Assembly (NCBI GenBank): GCA_900552885.1
Contig: USBM01000007.1
Coordinates: 1-21,306, forward strand
DNA from: an uncultured Clostridium sp.
GTDB taxonomy: Bacteria; Bacillota; Clostridia; Lachnospirales; Lachnospiraceae
Direction of reading: 5' to 3'
DNA: 21,306 nt
The translations under genes and the position numbers were made by a program. The notes under the pieces were generated by a model, which saw only the letters and a list, made by a program, of their open reading frames with translations, had not been told where the DNA came from and made no database searches. This document shows, piece by piece, positions 1-6,368 of this stretch (within the stretch, counting starts at the first letter, position 1; each line of letters begins with the position of its first letter).

Positions 1-22
1 GGTAAATGTCTGCATTATCTAG

Positions 23-28
23 TATAAT
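23..28 (+). promoter_or_regulatory. Probable -10 element of the hprK promoter
   Basis: A perfect TATAAT lies about 50 bases before the hprK start. The matching -35 would fall at or just before the left edge of the window, so the promoter cannot be judged fully. A second TATAAT at 56-61 lacks a good -35 and sits too close to the ribosome site at about 65-72. Confidence 0.45.
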
Positions 29-78
29 ATTTATATTGTGTGTAGAGAAAGATATTATAATTTGAGAGGAGAGGTGTA

Positions 79-1014
79 ATGTATTCAACAACATTAACGA
101 AGTTTATTGAAAAGCTTAATTTAGTCAATCATTTACCTGAGATTGACACCGATAAGATCCTGATTACAGACCCGGATATCAATCGTCCGGCAGTGCAGTT
201 GTCCGGTTTCTTTGAGCATTTTGATTCAAACCGGATTCAGATCTGCGGTAATGTCGAGCATGCATATATTACAAGTATTCATGACCGGGACGAGACAGCT
301 AAGATCTTTGATAATTTGTTTCAGTATAAGTTTCCGTGCTTAGTATTCTGTCGTGGATTGCAGCCACAGGATTTTGTGTTAGAGGCAGGAAGAAAATACG
401 GAGTTCCGGTACTGACTTCGGATGCGACAACATCGGCATTTGTGCATGAGACGGTACGCTGGCTGCATGTGGAATTAGCACCAAGAATTTCAGTGCATGC
501 CGTGCTGGTTGATGTATATGGTGTGGGCGTTCTCATTATGGGTGAGAGTGGGATTGGTAAATCAGAAGCAGCACTTGAGTTGATCAAGCGTGGTCATCGT
601 CTTGTTTCCGATGATGTAGTAGAGATCAAGAAGGTGTCCGAGGAGACATTGGTAGGAACCTCACCGGATATTACGAGACATTTTATCGAGCTTCGAGGTA
701 TCGGTATTATAGATGTCAAGGCACTCTTTGGCTTTGAGTGTGTAAAGATGAGCCAGTCGATCGATCTGGTTATCAACCTGGAAGAGTGGGACAAGGATAA
801 TAATTATGACCGTTTGGGTCTGGAGGATCAGTATACGGAGTTTCTTGGTAACAAGGTGGTGTCGTATAATATTCCGATCCGTCCGGGTCGTAATCTGGCG
901 ATCATTGTGGAGTCGGCTGCAGTCAACCATCGTCAGAAGGAAATGGGCTATAACGCTGCGCAGGAGCTTTACAACCGCGTAACGAATAATATGAATAAGA
1001 ATAAAGATTTATAA
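79..1014 (+). CDS. hprK: HPr kinase/phosphorylase
   Basis: Bifunctional HPr(Ser) kinase/phosphorylase. It phosphorylates Ser46 of HPr-type proteins with ATP or pyrophosphate and reverses this by phosphorolysis, so it sets carbon catabolite repression in the cytoplasm of low-GC Gram-positives. The 311 residues match the family length of about 310. An N-terminal domain (about 1-130) precedes the P-loop domain: Walker A GESGIGKS at 155-162, catalytic His140, Lys161 and Asp178/Asp179 in the RLVSDDV segment, the HprK signature RGIGIIDVKALFG at 206-218, and a C-terminal PGRNLAIIVE segment. The start follows a GAGAGGAGAGG ribosome site. Ten bases separate its stop from the glucokinase gene, so the two are surely co-transcribed. 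A plausible substrate, the Crh-like HPr with Ser46, is encoded at 4976-5233. Confidence 0.97.
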   Translation: MYSTTLTKFIEKLNLVNHLPEIDTDKILITDPDINRPAVQLSGFFEHFDSNRIQICGNVEHAYITSIHDRDETAKIFDNLFQYKFPCLVFCRGLQPQDFVLEAGRKYGVPVLTSDATTSAFVHETVRWLHVELAPRISVHAVLVDVYGVGVLIMGESGIGKSEAALELIKRGHRLVSDDVVEIKKVSEETLVGTSPDITRHFIELRGIGIIDVKALFGFECVKMSQSIDLVINLEEWDKDNNYDRLGLEDQYTEFLGNKVVSYNIPIRPGRNLAIIVESAAVNHRQKEMGYNAAQELYNRVTNNMNKNKDL

Positions 1015-1024
1015 GGAGGCAATT

Positions 1025-1966
1025 ATGAGTAAGTATGTATTTGGCGTAGATATCGGAGGAACAACGGTTAAGCTTGGTTTCTTTACTGTGGAGGGTGAGC
1101 TGTTAGATAAGTGGGAGATCACAACCCGAAAGGATGAGGGCGGACGTTTCATTTTACCGGATGTAGCAGCTTCCATCGAGGCGAAGATGGCTGAGAAAGA
1201 CGTGGATAAGGCAGAGGTTGTCGGTGTTGGTATTGGTGTTCCGGGTCCGGTCAAAGATGATGGAACCGTGCTTCGTTGCGTGAACCTTGGATGGGGTGTA
1301 TTCAACGTAGAGGAAGAGGTTGAGAAGTTATTGGGTCTTCCTGCTAAGGTTGGTAATGATGCGAATATGGCATCCCTTGGCGAGATGTGGCAGGGAGGCG
1401 GTAAAGGATTTTCCTCTATCGTTATGGTTACATTAGGAACCGGAGTTGGTGGCGGTATCATCATTAACGGTAAGATGTTATATGGAACGAATGGTGCCGG
1501 CGGTGAGATTGGACATATCTGTGTGAATGATGATGAGACAGAGGTATGTGGATGCGGTAAGAAAGGCTGTTTGGAGCAGTATACATCTGCAACCGGTATT
1601 ACCAGAATGGCAGAACGTGCACTTAATAATACGGATCGTGCATCTAAACTTCGTAATGTGCAGTACATATCTGCAAAAGAGATCTTTGATGCGGCTAAAG
1701 AAGGGGATGATCTGGCATTGGAGTTAGTTGAGAATCACGGAAGAATTCTTGGTAAGGCATTAGCATCCGTGGCCTGTGTATGTGATCCGGAAGCTTTTGT
1801 TATCGGTGGTGGAGTATCCCGGGCAGGAGAGATCTTATTGAAGACGACTGCCAAGTATTATCAGCAATATGTATTCCATGCATGCAAGGCAACACAGTTT
1901 GTGCTTGCTACGCTTGGAAATGATGCGGGAATTTATGGTAGTGCGAAAGCAATTCTTACAAAATAA
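1025..1966 (+). CDS. glk: ROK-family glucokinase
   Basis: ATP-dependent glucose kinase of the ROK family, producing glucose-6-phosphate for glycolysis. It is 313 residues, the usual size. Visible motifs: ATP phosphate-binding loop DIGGTTVKLG at 9-18, GVPGPV at 71-76, catalytic Asp112 in NDAN, sugar-binding EIGH at 161-164, the ROK zinc-binding set CGCGKKGCLE at 175-184, and a second glycine-rich loop IGGGVS at 260-265. The ribosome site AAGGAGG overlaps the hprK stop region. Pairing with HPr kinase fits a role in non-PTS sugar use and carbon sensing. Other ROK sugar kinases (fructokinase, N-acetylmannosamine kinase) share these motifs, but the length and context favour glucokinase. Confidence 0.93.
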   Translation: MSKYVFGVDIGGTTVKLGFFTVEGELLDKWEITTRKDEGGRFILPDVAASIEAKMAEKDVDKAEVVGVGIGVPGPVKDDGTVLRCVNLGWGVFNVEEEVEKLLGLPAKVGNDANMASLGEMWQGGGKGFSSIVMVTLGTGVGGGIIINGKMLYGTNGAGGEIGHICVNDDETEVCGCGKKGCLEQYTSATGITRMAERALNNTDRASKLRNVQYISAKEIFDAAKEGDDLALELVENHGRILGKALASVACVCDPEAFVIGGGVSRAGEILLKTTAKYYQQYVFHACKATQFVLATLGNDAGIYGSAKAILTK

Positions 1967-1990
1967 TACGGAAATTGGTAAAAAAGCCGA

Positions 1991-2017
1991 AAGGGGAGAA
2001 GTTCTCCCCTTTTTTTT
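1991..2017 (+). terminator. Intrinsic terminator of the hprK-glk operon
   Basis: A stem of AAGGGGAG (1991-1998) with CTCCCCTT (2004-2011) and a short loop is followed by an unbroken run of eight T (2010-2017). It lies 25 bases after the glk stop and separates this operon from murB. Confidence 0.93.
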
Positions 2018-2031
2018 CGTTACTTCTTACA

Positions 2032-2061
2032 TTGATTTTACAAGAATGGATAGCATATAAT
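2032..2061 (+). promoter_or_regulatory. Sigma-A promoter of the murB-rapZ-whiA-crh operon
   Basis: TTGATT at 2032-2037, an 18-base spacer and a perfect TATAAT at 2056-2061. The predicted start of transcription near 2068 leaves an 85-base leader before murB, which contains a possible 13-codon ORF. Confidence 0.7.
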
Positions 2062-2100
2062 AAGAAAGAATGCGGATTCCTGTTTGTCAGAGGGAGAAGA

Positions 2101-2142
2101 ATGAAGATGATCGGGAAGTCGATAAATGAATATTTTGAATGA
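2101..2142 (+). CDS. Possible 13-codon leader ORF before murB
   Basis: ATG at 2101 follows a GAGGGAGAAGA ribosome-like site and opens a reading frame for MKMIGKSINEYFE. Its TGA (2140-2142) overlaps the ATG at 2139, which is in frame with murB and 15 bases before the preferred murB start. The arrangement could couple translation, but so short a frame can arise by chance. I recognise no function. Confidence 0.22.
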   Translation: MKMIGKSINEYFE

Positions 2143-2153
2143 TTGGGGAATAC

Positions 2154-3065
2154 ATGAGTCAGAATTTAATCAACGAATTGTATCGAATAGTTGGACAACA
2201 GAATGTTAAGATAGAAGAACCGATGGCAAAGCATACCACGTTCCGAATCGGTGGTCCGGCACAGTATATGGTGATGCCACAGACCGTAGAGGAATTAGGT
2301 CAGGTATTAGTGTTATGCAAAGCAGAACAGGTGCCATTTTATATTGTAGGGCATGGAAGTAATCTGTTAGTAAGTGATAAAGGCATGACCGGGGTGGTCA
2401 TTGTGCTAGATCAGAATTTCAGCCAGCTTTCCATTCAGGGAACCACAGTCAAAGCCATGGCAGGAGCCATGCTTGGACGGATCGGTCTGGAGGCAAGAGA
2501 TGCCGGTCTTACCGGATTTGAGTTTGCGGCAGGTATTCCGGGAACCTTGGGTGGTGCCATTATGATGAATGCCGGAGCCTATGGTGGTGAGATGAAGGAT
2601 ATTGTACAGAGTGTGCAATTGATGGATTCCGACGGGAATCTGTCAGAACGAACCTGTGAAGAGATGGAGTTTTCGTACCGGCACAGTGCAATTGAGGGAA
2701 CCGATTATGTGGTGATCGGAGCAACGCTTACATTGCAGCCGGGAGATGTTTCTGCAATCACGCAGCGGATGGAAGAATTAGCATCAGCAAGGCGTGAGAA
2801 ACAGCCACTCGAATATCCGAGTGCAGGCTCAACATTTAAGCGGCCAGAAGGACATTTTGCAGGCAAACTGATCATGGATGCCGGACTGGCAGGATATCAG
2901 GTTGGCGGAGCACAGGTATCAGAGAAGCATTGTGGATTTGTGATCAATAAAGGTGGTGCAACTGCGACTGATGTGATGCGGTTGATAGAGGATGTCAGAC
3001 AGAAAGTTAAGGATACATTCCAGGTGGAATTGGAGCCGGAAGTAAGACTGACAGGCGACAGATAG
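2154..3065 (+). CDS. murB: UDP-N-acetylenolpyruvoylglucosamine reductase
   Basis: FAD-dependent reductase that converts UDP-GlcNAc-enolpyruvate to UDP-MurNAc with NADPH, the second committed step of peptidoglycan precursor synthesis. The chosen start gives 303 residues, typical of the shorter type II MurB. Visible family features are HTTFRIGGPAQYMV near the N-terminus, the FAD-binding GHGSNLLVSD and AGIPGTLGGAIMMNAGAYGGE segments, the YRHS segment, PSAGSTFKRP with the catalytic serine, and the C-terminal SEKHCGFVIN. An ATG five codons upstream (2139) has no good ribosome site; the 2154 ATG has GGGGAA just before it. It is first in an operon with rapZ, whiA and crh. Confidence 0.96.
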   Translation: MSQNLINELYRIVGQQNVKIEEPMAKHTTFRIGGPAQYMVMPQTVEELGQVLVLCKAEQVPFYIVGHGSNLLVSDKGMTGVVIVLDQNFSQLSIQGTTVKAMAGAMLGRIGLEARDAGLTGFEFAAGIPGTLGGAIMMNAGAYGGEMKDIVQSVQLMDSDGNLSERTCEEMEFSYRHSAIEGTDYVVIGATLTLQPGDVSAITQRMEELASARREKQPLEYPSAGSTFKRPEGHFAGKLIMDAGLAGYQVGGAQVSEKHCGFVINKGGATATDVMRLIEDVRQKVKDTFQVELEPEVRLTGDR

Positions 3066-3079
3066 AGCAGGTGATACAG

Positions 3080-3952
3080 ATGAGATTTGTGATTGTGACC
3101 GGTATGAGTGGAGCCGGTAAGAGTACAACATTAAAGACGTTGGAAGATATCGGTTATTTTTGTGTAGATAATCTTCCGATTCAGTTGATCATGCGCTTTG
3201 CGGAGATCGCATACGCCAAGGATAATGATATCAATAATGTGGCGATCGGAGTAGATATCCGGAGTGGTGTGTATTTAGAGCAGCTTTCTGAATGTTTGGA
3301 GCAGTTGAAAGCTTCTCAATATAATTATGAGATTCTTTTCTTAGATTCCAACGATGATGTCCTGATCAAACGCTATAAAGAGACAAGGCGGAATCATCCG
3401 CTTGCCAGAAATGGGCGTGTGGAAGATGGAATTAAGATAGAACGAAGCCGTATTGCATTCCTGCGCAAGGAAGCAGATTATATTATAGATACAACGAGTC
3501 TGCTGACGAGAGAGTTGAAAGCGGAATTAGATAAGATATTTATTGAGAATGCAGAATACAATAATTTTATTATTAATGTTGTATCATTTGGCTTCAAATA
3601 TGGAATTCCAAGAGATGCGGATCTGGTATTTGATGTAAGATTTTTGCCGAATCCTTATTATGATCTTGAGTTGCGTCCGTTAACAGGGAATGACGAAGCA
3701 ATCCAGAACTTTGTCATGCAGTTTGATGAGGCGAAGGAATTCATGAATAAGATCGTAGATCTGTTAGAGTTTCTGATCCCGAATTATATCAAAGAAGGTA
3801 AGAATGGATTAGTCGTTGCGGTAGGCTGCACCGGTGGTAAACATCGTTCCGTTACATTGGCGAATGGCATATTCAAAGAATTAGAGGCGCTTCCGTATAG
3901 TGTGCGGATCGTACACAGGGATATTGAGAAAGATGCGATTCGGAAGGGTTAA
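3080..3952 (+). CDS. rapZ: RapZ/YvcJ-type P-loop nucleotide-binding protein
   Basis: Member of the RapZ (YvcJ) family. In E. coli RapZ directs RNase E to the GlmZ small RNA and senses glucosamine-6-phosphate; in Firmicutes YvcJ is an ATP/GTP-binding protein whose role is less clear. The start at 3080 gives 290 residues, the family norm, and has AGGTGAT upstream; a GTG at 3071 would add three residues. Walker A GMSGAGKS is at 8-15 and the conserved C-terminal GCTGGKHRS at 249-257. It starts 14 bases after murB and ends 6 bases before whiA. Nothing in the sequence shows whether RNA regulation is its job here. Confidence 0.95.
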   Translation: MRFVIVTGMSGAGKSTTLKTLEDIGYFCVDNLPIQLIMRFAEIAYAKDNDINNVAIGVDIRSGVYLEQLSECLEQLKASQYNYEILFLDSNDDVLIKRYKETRRNHPLARNGRVEDGIKIERSRIAFLRKEADYIIDTTSLLTRELKAELDKIFIENAEYNNFIINVVSFGFKYGIPRDADLVFDVRFLPNPYYDLELRPLTGNDEAIQNFVMQFDEAKEFMNKIVDLLEFLIPNYIKEGKNGLVVAVGCTGGKHRSVTLANGIFKELEALPYSVRIVHRDIEKDAIRKG

Positions 3953-3958
3953 GGGGTT

Positions 3959-4963
3959 ATGTCATTTTCAACAAAGGTAAAAGAAGAGATTGCTAAGCAT
4001 GGCAATCACAGCAGACATTGTCAGATTGCAGAATTGTTAGCATTGTTGTTAGCAACAGGAGAAGTAGTGTTTGATGAGGGCTGTGTCCGGCTGGTTATGC
4101 GGCCGGAGAATGCATTGATAGGAGACAAGATCTGTCAATTGATCGAGCAGTTGTTTGATCAGGAGATTCAATATGACAGACATAGCAAATATATAGAGAT
4201 TCAGAATGACAGGATGGTAGAGAAAGTACTGCAGATGGTCAAGCTCTCAGACTATGTCGATTACATGGAAGAGGACTGGCTTGACGAGGACGAGCTTTCA
4301 GGGATTGATGAGGATGAGATTGTATATGTTTCTTCAAGAGGGGTATCGTTACAGAATTGTCATTTTCCGAAACAAGTGGTACAGAAGGATTGTTGTAAGA
4401 AAGCATTTTTAAGAGGTATGTTTCTTGCTACCGGATCTGTGAATGATCCAAAGAAGGCGTATCATTTTGAAATTGTAGTTCATAACAAAGAACTTGCTGA
4501 GGCAGTACAGGAAGTGATCCGGAGCTTCGGGTTGGATGCCAAGGTTGTGAAGCGTAAGAAGTACTATGTAGTATATCTTAAAGAAGGCTCCATGATTGTA
4601 GACATTCTTAATATGATGGAAGCATATGTGAGTCTGATGGATATGGAGAATGTCCGGATTCTTAAGGATATGCGCAATGATATTAACCGGAGAGTGAATT
4701 GTGAAACTGCTAATATTAAGAAAACGGTTAATGCTGCAAGAAGACAGATCGAAGATATTGAGTATATTGAACGCACGAAGGGATTGAAATATCTGAATGA
4801 TTCCCTTAGGACGTTGGCAGAGATTCGGTTAGAGGAGCCGGATGCAAATCTGTCGGAGTTGGGACAAATGTTGAATCCACCGGTATCAAAATCCGGTGTG
4901 AATCATAGATTAAGAAAAATAAGTAGTATTGCAAATACTTTGCGAGAGGATAACCAGATTTAA
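3959..4963 (+). CDS. whiA: DNA-binding protein WhiA
   Basis: WhiA controls sporulation septation in Streptomyces and affects division and chromosome segregation in Bacillus. The 334 residues carry the expected two parts. A LAGLIDADG-like core includes FLRGMFLATGSVNDPKKAYHFEI at about 149-171; WhiA keeps the homing-endonuclease fold but is not known to cut DNA. A C-terminal helix-turn-helix lies around 294-320 (DANLSELGQML ... SKSGVNHRLRKI). An acidic stretch near 100-118 (EEDWLDEDELSGIDEDE) looks like a local insertion. The gene starts 6 bases after rapZ and precedes crh by 12 bases. The yvcK/mgfK gene that sits between rapZ and whiA in Bacillus is absent here. Confidence 0.96.
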   Translation: MSFSTKVKEEIAKHGNHSRHCQIAELLALLLATGEVVFDEGCVRLVMRPENALIGDKICQLIEQLFDQEIQYDRHSKYIEIQNDRMVEKVLQMVKLSDYVDYMEEDWLDEDELSGIDEDEIVYVSSRGVSLQNCHFPKQVVQKDCCKKAFLRGMFLATGSVNDPKKAYHFEIVVHNKELAEAVQEVIRSFGLDAKVVKRKKYYVVYLKEGSMIVDILNMMEAYVSLMDMENVRILKDMRNDINRRVNCETANIKKTVNAARRQIEDIEYIERTKGLKYLNDSLRTLAEIRLEEPDANLSELGQMLNPPVSKSGVNHRLRKISSIANTLREDNQI

Positions 4964-4975
4964 GGAGGAAGAAAA

Positions 4976-5233
4976 ATGGTTAGTAAGACGATCAAGGTGA
5001 ATTTAGTGGCAGATGCGGAAGCAAGACCGGTTGCGGTATTGGTGCAGAAAGCCAGTCAGTATGAGAGTAAGGTGTACATTCAGTTCGGTGGCCGCCGGAT
5101 TAATGCAAAGAGCATTATGGGAATGATGAGTCTTGGATTGGCACAGGATGAAGAAGTGATTGTATCTGCGGAAGGAAATGACGAGGAGGCAGCTGTAGAG
5201 AATTTGTCGCAATATTTGAGAAATGCAGGCTGA
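4976..5233 (+). CDS. crh: Crh-like HPr protein with Glu at the active-site position
   Basis: An 85-residue HPr-fold protein. In true HPr the segment GxHARPA carries His15, which accepts phosphate from Enzyme I. Here the segment reads DAEARPV (13-19), so position 15 is glutamate and PTS phosphotransfer should be impossible. Ser46 is kept in NAKSIMGMMSLG (43-54), the site used by HPr kinase. Bacillus Crh is the known precedent: it has Gln15, keeps Ser46, is a co-repressor partner of CcpA, and its gene also follows whiA. The protein is therefore inferred to act in catabolite repression, controlled by the HprK encoded at 79-1014. The ribosome site TAAGGAGGA overlaps the end of whiA. No terminator is evident between it and the next promoter. 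Confidence 0.88.
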   Translation: MVSKTIKVNLVADAEARPVAVLVQKASQYESKVYIQFGGRRINAKSIMGMMSLGLAQDEEVIVSAEGNDEEAAVENLSQYLRNAG

Positions 5234-5257
5234 GTACTGTTTATTTTGAAAAAGATG

Positions 5258-5266
5258 TGCTATAAT
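5258..5266 (+). promoter_or_regulatory. Extended -10 promoter before the FliD-like gene
   Basis: TGC followed by a perfect TATAAT (5261-5266) forms an extended -10 element; a -35 match is poor, as is common for that class. It lies about 95 bases before the preferred start at 5360. The leader contains an AAGGAG site followed by ATG immediately followed by TAG (5309-5314). Confidence 0.6.
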
Positions 5267-5359
5267 ATATTTAATTATGAGGATAGTGTGTCCTGATAAG
5301 GAGATAGGATGTAGACAGAGAACATGGAGGTTCGACAGAAAGTCAAAGGAGTGGTAGCT

Positions 5360-6121
5360 ATGGCAGGGATGAATGGAATCTGGGGTGGTATGAACACGAA
5401 TAATGTCTCATACCTGTTTGGCAGCAACCAGACAAAGAGTACAAGCAGTAATCTGTTAGGGATTGATCTAGGAGAGTATTCTTCTATTACAAGAGGGTCT
5501 TATAGTAAGCTGGTGAAAGCATATTATAAGAAGTATGGAAACCAGAAGAGTTCAACAGAGAAGCTCTCAGATAGCAAGGATTCTACGCAGACGAAGGAAA
5601 GTATTAAGAGTGAGGCTGATGATCTGTATAAGGCAGCGGATGTTTTGACTACCAAAGGAAGGGATTCACTTTTCAAGAAAGCAGATGTAAAGGACGAGAA
5701 GACCGGCACGACAACGAAGCAGTATGATACGGATAAGATCTATAAGGCAGTCAGCAGTATGGTGGATACATATAACAGTTTTGTGAAGAAGTCTGTATCC
5801 AGCAAGGATAATGCGGTATTAAGACAGGCAGTGGGCATGGTACAGTCTACTTCAGCGAACCGTTCCCTGTTAGGACAGATTGGTATTAAGGTTGGCTCAG
5901 ATAATATATTAAGTATAGATGAAGAGACGTTTAAGAAAGCAGATATGTCAACGGTCAAGAGTCTGTTTAACGGATCTGATTCATATGGTGGCAGGATTCA
6001 GTCGGCGGCAGGTAAGGTATACCGGAATGTGAATAATTCTTTAGGTAATCGGAATTCGTATACGGCATCCGGTACATTAGGTAATTATTCCACAGGGAAT
6101 ATATTAGACCGGTTCTTATAG
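5360..6121 (+). CDS. Orphan protein resembling the C-terminal domain of flagellar cap FliD
   Basis: Function unknown. The preferred start at 5360 has AAGGAG eight bases upstream and gives 253 residues; an ATG at 5324 would add 12 residues but lacks a well-spaced site. The N-terminus is rich in Gly, Asn and Ser, followed by LGEYSSITRGSYSKLVKAYYKKYGN and a Ser/Lys/Thr/Asp-rich linker. From about residue 110 the pattern follows FliD C-terminal domains: a helical YNSFVK segment, then LGQIGIKVGSDNILSIDEETFKKA and VKSLFNGSDSYGGRIQSAAGKV. FliD caps the flagellar filament and is normally 400 residues or more; this protein lacks the N-terminal half, and no flagellar gene is nearby. There is no Sec signal peptide. 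The gene has its own promoter and terminator. A role outside motility or a decayed FliD are both possible. Confidence 0.75.
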   Translation: MAGMNGIWGGMNTNNVSYLFGSNQTKSTSSNLLGIDLGEYSSITRGSYSKLVKAYYKKYGNQKSSTEKLSDSKDSTQTKESIKSEADDLYKAADVLTTKGRDSLFKKADVKDEKTGTTTKQYDTDKIYKAVSSMVDTYNSFVKKSVSSKDNAVLRQAVGMVQSTSANRSLLGQIGIKVGSDNILSIDEETFKKADMSTVKSLFNGSDSYGGRIQSAAGKVYRNVNNSLGNRNSYTASGTLGNYSTGNILDRFL

Positions 6122-6158
6122 GAGATCGGACGCATAATCAAGTGAATATATATTTTGT

Positions 6159-6199
6159 TAAGAACGTCAAAGAAATTTGTCTTTGACGTTCTTATTTTT
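6159..6199 (+). terminator. Strong intrinsic terminator after the FliD-like gene
   Basis: A perfect 15-bp stem (6159-6173 with 6180-6194, arms TAAGAACGTCAAAGA and its complement) with a 6-base loop AATTTG is followed by five T. It makes the FliD-like gene a single transcription unit. Confidence 0.95.
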
Positions 6200-6223
6200 G
6201 TAAACATTGCGGACTTTCTTTGC

Positions 6224-6252
6224 TTGCCCTTTAATATACAGTATGATACAAT
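6224..6252 (+). promoter_or_regulatory. Sigma-A promoter of the Sel1-repeat gene
   Basis: TTGCCC at 6224-6229, a 17-base spacer and TACAAT at 6247-6252, the latter preceded by TG one base away (extended -10). The predicted start near 6259 gives a leader of about 110 bases with potential secondary structure. Confidence 0.75.
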
Positions 6253-6269
6253 GAAACTAATTGTAAATT

Positions 6270-6315
6270 GGTCTGAGCCGGTGGGGCGGCTGCGGTTTCA
6301 TTTGCCGTTTGGACC
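6270..6315 (+). promoter_or_regulatory. Possible three-way junction in the leader of the Sel1-repeat gene
   Basis: GGTC (6270-6273) can pair with GACC (6312-6315), enclosing GCCG/CGGC (6277-6280 with 6287-6290) and CGG/CCG (6293-6295 with 6305-6307). The G/C-rich patch contrasts with A/T-rich flanks. I do not recognise a riboswitch class, and the helices are short. Confidence 0.25.
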
Positions 6316-6368
6316 GTGTTTGATGGGGTATCCATTTGATAGAATATAGAAGAAGTAGGTGAAAAGGA

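Noticed and set aside
1009..1668. 219-codon antisense open frame opposite glk
   Set aside because: It is a shadow of the glucokinase codons, has proline/serine-rich random composition and no ribosome site or promoter.
6155..6349. 64-codon open frame between the FliD-like and Sel1 genes
   Set aside because: It covers a strong terminator and the next promoter, and has no ribosome site.
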